Shown here: one piece after another, positions 58,202-64,000 of the stretch
Layout: every line of letters begins with the position of its first letter
How positions within the stretch are numbered: position 1 is the first letter of the stretch
Assembly (NCBI GenBank): GCA_021432605.1
Contig: MU271148.1
Coordinates: 193,362 to 257,361 of the forward strand
DNA: 64,000 bases
Reading direction: 5' to 3'
Source of the DNA: Coniochaeta sp. PMI_546
Lineage: Eukaryota; Ascomycota; Sordariomycetes; Coniochaetales; Coniochaetaceae
Translations under genes and position numbers: made by a program
Notes under the pieces: model-generated
Told to the model about the DNA's origin: nothing
What the model saw: the letters and a program-made list of their open reading frames with translations, nothing else
The model's database searches: none

Positions 58202-59272
58202 TCACTTTAGTTCGTCTAAGGTACGTGTACCGCCAATTATTCGGGGGGTGTGAGAGGGTCCAACATATTGTTGTTGGTGGTTAGACTAGTGTAGTTCACT
58301 GTGTGGTAAACTCCGCACTTCCATCTCAGATCAAAAAACTCCAATAAATTATTGTCGACAGTCCTGTCATCGTCCACGTCGCGCACCGCTCAACTGTACC
58401 TTTCCTGCCAAACCAAATTCACTCTCTCCTACATTCAAAGATTCGAGGATTCTTCAGGTGTAAACTCTCTCCCTGTCCAAGGTACCTCGAGCTTACTGGT
58501 CCTCCCGGGTTGTTGGCGCCTCGTCCCGGGTTCGTTTTGAGATCCCGCAGCTTTTTATTGTGAAAAGAGGTCATCGCGGAACCTCCCACTCGCTCGTTGA
58601 CCAGGACCCCTGGCACCTTGCATCGTCAATTGCAATCCCGCAATCACTTTTTGGTCCGTCACATTGCCGTTGCGTTGCCCGCGACCACTGCAACTGGAAG
58701 CGCCGAACCAATCCTTTCCTTTTCGCTGCTTTTCCCACTACGTATATAAAAGCACGAATTGATAATCCCAGCTCCCAACCAACCCAAGCTCCTAACCCCA
58801 GCTCCGGCTTCGCATCCGATTTTACTGTACGCTACTGTACGCTAAGTCATCTCTCTCCAAGCGTTCTCCTGGAGGGGTGTGCTTGTTCTTTATCTGCCGC
58901 ACCCTTCCGTCACTCCGAAGTGTCTCAGGCCTTCTACCCGTCGCTTCTGCCAGGCACAATCGCACGCCGTCTGATTGGTCCTTGTATTGAATTACGCCTG
59001 AAAAGCCCGCGACTTCAACTCTTTGGTCACAGATTGAGCCGTGGAACACAGACCCTCGAAGTTGATCTCAGACATCCCCAGGGCTTGCGTTACGGAAGGA
59101 AGCTGTTGTGTTCCTCGAGTCCCGCTTGACGTCTCCTACGTGCAACCGTCACTCTGCGCCTCATTCAACGAGGGCTCTGAAGAGCGATCTCGTTCTTACA
59201 AACTGGCCTATAACGATTCGGTACTCTAAAAGGACGGACCTGACACTTGAAAGTTGTCTAGCGGCGCCCAAA
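58202..59272 (+). promoter_or_regulatory. ATG-free region upstream of pyr-4, probable long 5' leader
   Basis: Not one ATG occurs on the plus strand between 58202 and the start codon at 59273, a span of 1071 nt. The stretch is pyrimidine-rich. A TATATAA word lies at 58743-58749. Absence of ATG over such a length suggests that much of it is transcribed leader under selection against upstream starts, possibly with an intron. Confidence 0.5.
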
Positions 59273-60391
59273 ATGTCGGACAAACACCACACTCTGAAGG
59301 AGTCCTTCGGTGCCAGGGCTGAAGCTGGCGCGCATCCCCTCACCAACTACCTCTACCGCCTGATGGAGCTCAAGTCCTCCAACCTCTGCCTCAGCGCGGA
59401 TGTGACCACGGCCAGGGATCTGATCCACATAGCCGACAAGCTTGGCCCCTCCATCGTCGTCCTCAAGACGCACTACGATCTCATCTCTGGCTGGGATTAC
59501 AACCCCCAGACCGGCACCGGTGCCAAGCTGGCCACGCTTGCGCGGAAACACGGGTTCCTCATCTTCGAGGACAGGAAATTCTGCGACATTGGCAAGACTG
59601 TCCAGATGCAGTACACTGCGGGGACCGCCCGCATCATTGAATGGGCACACATCACCAACGTCAACATCGACGCCGGCAAAGAGGTCGTCAAGGCCCTGGC
59701 CGAGGCGGCGGCCAAGTGGCATGAGCGGATCAACTACGAGGTCAAGACGTCCGTTACCGTCGGGACGCCCATCTCGGACACCTTTGACGACATCAGCGGG
59801 ACTGACGAGAGCCGGCTGGACCCCAAGGAACAATCTTCGGCAGACGAGAGCCAGGACTCAGGGTACAACGGACGGAAGGGGAGCATAGTGTCTATCACGA
59901 CGGTGACGCAGTCATACGAGATGGCTGGCTCCCCGCGGCTAAGCAAGACCATCCTGGAAGGCGACGACATCCTCTACCCCGGTATCGAAGAAGCTCCCAT
60001 GGACCGTGGCCTGCTGATCCTGGCCCAAATGTCGACCAAGGGCTGTCTCATGACGAAGGAGTACACACAGGCCTGCATCGAGGCCGCGAGGGAACATCGG
60101 CGGTTCGTCATGGGCTACGTCGCCCAAGAAAGCCTGAACTCGGAACCAGACGACAACTTCATCCACATGACGCCCGGATGCAAACTACCGCCGGTGGGCG
60201 AGGAGGAGAATGGCCAGCTGGAGGGCGACGGGCTGGGACAGCAGTACAACACCCCTGCGAAGCTGATTGGCGTCAAGGGAACTGATATAGTGATTGTGGG
60301 CCGGGGGATCATCACCGCTGATGACCCCAAGTCTGAGGCGGAGAGATACAGGAAAAGGGCTTGGAAGGCATACCTAGCCAGGATCCAATGA
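59273..60391 (+). CDS. pyr-4: Orotidine 5'-phosphate decarboxylase
   Basis: A single-exon 372-residue enzyme of uridine synthesis (OMP to UMP), of the URA3/pyr-4 family. Substrate and catalytic residues are visible: L-S-A-D-V at 40-44, Lys66 in L-K-T-H-Y-D, and Asp100, Lys102 and Asp105 in [15 protein letters not shown] is at 343-347. A Ser/Asp-rich insertion at about 165-237, containing [10 protein letters not shown], is typical of Neurospora-type pyr-4 and absent from yeast Ura3. The start M-S-D-K-H-H is the first ATG after the long ATG-free region. It is followed by a tRNA gene in the opposite orientation. Confidence 0.96.
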   Translation: MSDKHHTLKESFGARAEAGAHPLTNYLYRLMELKSSNLCLSADVTTARDLIHIADKLGPSIVVLKTHYDLISGWDYNPQTGTGAKLATLARKHGFLIFEDRKFCDIGKTVQMQYTAGTARIIEWAHITNVNIDAGKEVVKALAEAAAKWHERINYEVKTSVTVGTPISDTFDDISGTDESRLDPKEQSSADESQDSGYNGRKGSIVSITTVTQSYEMAGSPRLSKTILEGDDILYPGIEEAPMDRGLLILAQMSTKGCLMTKEYTQACIEAAREHRRFVMGYVAQESLNSEPDDNFIHMTPGCKLPPVGEEENGQLEGDGLGQQYNTPAKLIGVKGTDIVIVGRGIITADDPKSEAERYRKRAWKAYLARIQ

Positions 60392-60845
60392 GAATTTTGA
60401 TTGAAACAGGTCTGCGATGCAGATGGAGTACCACATAGCGGAGCTCTAGTTGCGTACAGCGCGATGGGCTCACAAGATACTAGTCGCGACTGGAGGCTGG
60501 GAAAATAGGGAGGCGTCTGGCGACACCAGACAGGGATAGATACTGGTCTTCATCCTAGGACGGCTGTTCTTGTTTTGTATATACGGTCAGAGAGGACCTG
60601 TTTAGCTGCAAAGAAACGAGGACAAACACACTTGGCACCATGGTTTTCCTGTCTGTGCAATCTTCGCTCTTAATCGCAGTCCACCGAAGCCCACCAAGAG
60701 TCAGTGCAGCCATGAACAAGGCAATTGGGCCACGAAACCGTCTTTGAAGTTGTTCCTGGACTTTAGATGACGCAGCTTCTCTCCTCTTGTTGATATTTAT
60801 AACATAGGGTACATAAGTAAATGTATAACTATACACGGGCAAAAA
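60392..60845. other. Intergenic: pyr-4 3' flank up to the tRNA gene
   Basis: 454 bp, AT-rich towards the tRNA. A five-base A run at 60841-60845 (T5 on the tRNA strand) serves as the Pol III terminator. Nothing else was seen. Confidence 0.55.
60841..60845 (-). terminator. Pol III T5 terminator of tRNA-Ile
   Basis: Directly after the discriminator base the gene strand reads TTTTT, a standard Pol III stop signal. Confidence 0.85.
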
Positions 60846-60951
60846 TGGACCAACCGGGGGTTGAACCCGGGACCCCCAGATGTCATGCTATGTTACAGGA
60901 TTTGCTGTAACAAGTATAAGACTGATGCGCTAACCACTGCGCCACTGGTCC
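60846..60951 (-). tRNA. tRNA-Ile (anticodon UAU) with a 33-nt intron
   Basis: The gene strand folds as GGACCAG acceptor, GCGC D stem, CCGGG/CCCGG T stem with TTCAACC loop, TTGGTCC acceptor and discriminator A. The A box TGGCGCAGTGG and B box GGTTCAACCCC are canonical. Anticodon UAU is at 60918-60916. The intron (60914-60882) follows base 37 as usual and contains a perfect 8-bp hairpin, TGTTACAG/CTGTAACA. The anticodon stem pairs TCAGT with TCTGG, leaving a T-T at 31-39. This minor isoacceptor reads AUA codons, which are rare in this GC-rich genome, and eukaryotic tRNA-Ile(UAU) genes typically carry an intron. Confidence 0.92.
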
Positions 60952-61243
60952 ATGTCAAAAAGCGTCCCTATTTCGGCCTACAAAGCACCGGGATTTCCGG
61001 CCCGCAGTCCGGTCCGGTACGTAGTCAACACATTCACAGGTACGGGTATAGCGACTTACGTAACGCCCTCTTTACAGCTTGTCGGGGTTACGAAGGCGGA
61101 ATGTCCGTATCGAATCGCATGTTTTATCTTTTTGGATGTCGAGAATTCAATGTCCTGTCCGGTAGCATTGGCTCCTCTCATTCTCTAGCGCGTATGCTCT
61201 TATCACATCCTCTGCCAGGCCGAACAACTCCTCCAATTCCCAC
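60952..61243. other. Short intergenic: tRNA 5' flank and Zn2Cys6 gene promoter
   Basis: 292 bp shared by the tRNA 5' flank and the promoter of the following factor. Nothing specific was seen. Confidence 0.5.
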
Positions 61244-63900
61244 ATGATGGCTCCCGAGGCGACGGAAGGCGGCCAAGCTCAGAACGCCCACACGACGCCG
61301 CCATCCGAGGACGATGAGGTGCTCAGGCAGAAGAGGGGATCGACCGACGACGTCTCCTCCCCGAAGCGGCCCCCTCGCAAACGGAGACGAGTAGTCATAT
61401 CCTGTACAGAATGTCACAGGAGGAAGCAGAAAGTATGGCTGCGCCCACCCGTCCTCCAAACCTCTTTTGGGTTTCCCCCGCTAACGTCTCTCTCCTCTAT
61501 CGTCAGTGCGACCGCAAACTCCCCTGCACGAACTGCGTGTCGCGCAACAAGCGCGATGCCTGCAAATACGACACCGCGGCCCCGACCCTGAAGGCGCAGC
61601 AGCGCGGGACGAGCAGCAACGGCGACGCCGACTCGCCCAACGCCGCCGTGGCCGCCCGCGAGAACAACCCCCCCGGCGACAGCATCCCGACCAAGGTCGC
61701 CAACTTCGGCTACTCGGCTACGGGCGCCTCGACGCTGGGCTTCCTGCGCAAGATCGAGGGCGCCAACCCGGCCGAGCCGCTGAGCACGCTGGCGCACGAC
61801 GCCGGGGGAGCGCACGCCGACCACCTCAACATGCGGGAGCGATACAAGAGCCTGATCCGCCAGCTGCCGGCGAGGACGTACATTGATAAGCTGGTCGACA
61901 TCTACTTTCACGATTTCAACTGGATGTACTACGGGCTGGACCGGGACGTGTTTGACAGGCAGCTGGCCGAGTGGTTCAACCTGCCGTTCAACCTGCTTAC
62001 CAACGGGGGCCCCCAGGCGCTGTCGCCGGACATGAGGTCGTTCCCCGCGCTGCTGTTCCAGGTCTTGGCGACGGCGTTGCTCGTCCTGCCTTCGGGACCG
62101 GATCCGACGTTTGATTCTCTCAAGTATGCGGGGAATATGACGTTTGAGGACTTGGCCATGGACTACAGCGAGTCCGGGGTTGCGATATGCTCGCTGCTGG
62201 GGAAGCGGCAGATGTCGATCACCACTGTCCTTGCTGGGTTTGTGCGGGCGTCTTTTCTCAAATACGTGGCTCTTGTCACCGAGTCTGTAAGTTGTCACCT
62301 TCTCGATATGTGTGGTGTTCTAGTAAACCCTGACCCGCAACCAGTGGCATGCTATCGGAAGCGCAATCCGGGACGCACAGGAGGTCGGCCTGCACCGGGA
62401 CAGCCTGGACCCCAAGCCGGCGAGCGACGACGCGGAAGCGGTCCTCGAGAACCAGTGGGAGATCCAGCGGCGGCGCAAGGTCTGGATGCTGCTCCTCGGC
62501 TGGGACCTGCACACGGGGGTTGTCCTGGGTCGCCCAACGACGGTATCGCACACAAATCCACCTACCCTCCCCGTCGACGCACCGATACCAAAGGACAGGT
62601 CGCGGACCCCGATCCAGCCGCGCGGCGACAACGACCCGCCGACCCCTCTCACCCGCGCCATCTGGGCGTACACCATCATGCGCCCGCTACGGGACATCAT
62701 CGAGCTAGAGTCCGAGGGCCCCTGCCCCAAGGACTTCTCCAAGGTGGACGCCATCCACCAACGGCTGGTAGAGCTCGAGGATCAGACCCCGTCGTACTTC
62801 CGGCTGGAAAACCCGGACAAGCGCTTCGACCACCTGCCCGAATGCCACTGGCTCCCCTCCGTGCGCGCCTCGCTCCCGCAGCTCATCGCCTTCAACGTCA
62901 TGGCCCTGCACCGGCCCTACATCTTCACGCGCGCCAAGAGCAGGACCGAGGCGCTCAAGTCCAGTTTAAAGGCCCTCGACTCCCAGAAGCTGCATTTCCA
63001 GTCCCTCAAACCCCAACAATACAAGACGTAAGCCTCTTCGTTTTCCTCCCTTCCACCTGTCTTATCCTTCTATCTATATATATATATACATATATACGTG
63101 TTTCCATAATAAAGCCCAGCTCGCTAACGAAACAAACAAACAGATTCTCCCTCTTCTTCGGCACCTTCGACGCCATCGTCCTGATGGCCTCCATCTACAT
63201 CCTCTTCCCCAAGGAGCAGCCGGAGCTGGTGCGGACGGCCATGCAGCACTTCCAGTGGGCCGTGGAGCGCTTCGAGGCCATGTCGGAGCGCAACGCCCTC
63301 GCCCGCGCCGCCCTGGGCGTCCTGCACGCCATCCACATCCGCCTCAAGAAGTCGCTCAACTTCTCGCCGTCCGCTGCCGCTGGTGCTGCCGCTGGTGCTT
63401 CTGGTGCCGGTGCTTCTAATACTAATTCTACCCTGCCCCGCTCACCCCTGCCACCGCCCACCCCTGCGGCGACGAGCGACAACCCCAGCCCCGACGCGCC
63501 GTTCGGCGGCGGCGGCAGCAGCGCCAGCGCCAGCGTGGCGGGCGGGCACGCGAGCAGCCTGGGCAGCGCGGTGACGCCCACCACGGCGAGCAGCAGCGAG
63601 TTCTACCCGCCCGGCGGCGGCGGGGGCGGGGGCGGGGAGGGGGGGAACAACGGGTTCGACTGGAGCCTGCCGAATGACTTTGACTGGTCGAGCATACAGC
63701 CCATCTTCGCCACGGGGGATCTGGTGTACAACGACCTCGTGGGCATACCTGACGGGGATGGGCAGGCGGTGCCGACGCAGTGGGGGGGAGGTCTTGGTGG
63801 TGGTGGTGGTGGTGTGGGCGCGCAGCAGCCGTGGCAGTTTGAGGGCGATTTCGGGAATGATAGTGTTTGGAACCTGTTGAATCAGTATACCCCTTTATAG
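61244..63900 (+). CDS. Zn2Cys6 fungal-specific transcription factor
   Basis: Four exons, 61244-61432, 61507-62286, 62345-63027 and 63144-63900, encode 802 residues. The zinc cluster is C54-x2-C57-x6-C64-x5-C70-x2-C73-x8-C82, preceded by a basic R-K-R-R-R-V stretch. Intron 1 cuts it exactly between Lys63 and Cys64. A fungal-specific transcription factor domain (about 140-560) contains I-D-K-L-V-D-I-Y-F-H-D-F-N-W and later W-H-A-I-G-S-A-I-R-D-A-Q-E-V-G-L-H-R-D and R-R-R-K-V-W-M-L-L-L-G-W-D. The C-terminus is Ser/Ala/Gly-rich with W-S-L-P-N-D-F-D-W-S-S-I-Q-P-I-F, an acidic-aromatic patch likely to activate transcription. The regulated pathway is not evident; neighbours are housekeeping genes. 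Two ATGs in a row open the frame; the first is used. Confidence 0.88.
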
Positions 63901-64000
63901 TGAGCGGGTGGGTGGAGAGTGGTGACGATGAAGGGATGACCGGGACCTAATGGTCAATGATGGTATGAGTCACGCTTATAGATATATATATGGATAGCTT
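63901..64000. other. 3' flank of the Zn2Cys6 gene
   Basis: 100 bp of downstream sequence with a TATATATA stretch near the window end. No gene is visible. Confidence 0.5.

Noticed and set aside
58560-59129. 189-codon plus-strand frame upstream of pyr-4
   Set aside because: There is no ATG anywhere in it; it is an open stretch of the ATG-free leader region.
61244-63900. pyr-4 and Zn2Cys6 factor as a linked regulatory pair
   Set aside because: They are separated by a tRNA gene and nothing in the factor's sequence points to pyrimidine control.

Overview
This window is nuclear chromosomal DNA of a filamentous ascomycete (Pezizomycotina, most likely a Sordariomycete). The evidence is short introns (about 50-100 nt) with fungal donors and CTNAC-type branch sites, GC-rich codon use, a pyr-4-type OMP decarboxylase with the long internal insertion seen in Neurospora, a p150-Glued (ro-3) dynactin gene, and single-copy genes scattered on both strands. 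I see no operon, CRISPR array, plasmid or recognisable mobile element. Twenty protein genes and one tRNA gene are supported; most are conserved eukaryotic housekeeping genes, and their exon-intron structures were worked out by hand.

Layout. 0-5 kb: end of an unidentified gene, a PMP47-type peroxisomal carrier (+), and the NatC subunit MAK10/NAA35 (-). 5-8 kb: two nuclear oxidative-phosphorylation genes in a row on the minus strand, ATP15 (F1 epsilon) and QCR2 (complex III core 2). QCR2 shares a divergent promoter with RPC82 (Pol III subunit, +). 11-12.5 kb: mitochondrial GTP/GDP carrier GGC1. 13.4-20 kb: a 2196-residue coiled-coil protein of unknown function with two unusual internal repeat arrays. 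20.8-26 kb: a short-chain dehydrogenase, RPL26 (-) and the V-ATPase a subunit VPH1 (+). 28.4-30.3 kb: a SOK1/TCP11 protein (-). 30.3-35.5 kb: a 5 kb block without a supportable gene. 35.5-37 kb: a tiny four-exon KISH gene (-), whose first coding exon is only the ATG, divergent from TAF13 (+). 38-46 kb: a drug/metabolite-type transporter, the AAA+ ATPase RVB1, and an HMG-box regulator. 46.8-52.4 kb: dynactin p150 (+) and SRP19/SEC65 (-), convergent. 53.6-55.4 kb: a CCCH zinc-finger protein with a possible NYN/PIN-like domain (-). 59.3-64 kb: pyr-4 behind a 1071-nt stretch without any ATG, an intron-containing tRNA-Ile(UAU), and a Zn2Cys6 transcription factor.

No single new system is evident. 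The points most worth a second look are: the REDVLDAVREGL-type repeats and the ten perfect 11-residue repeats in the giant protein; the tandem CTGAC branch-site microsatellite in the last intron of the CCCH gene; the ATG-free pyr-4 leader; the minimal uORFs ahead of p150; the paired CACGTGATTA palindrome ahead of ATP15; and several odd splice features (a GC-AG intron, +3C donors, an ATG-only exon). Functional calls rest on recognised family motifs read by eye; no database search was run.
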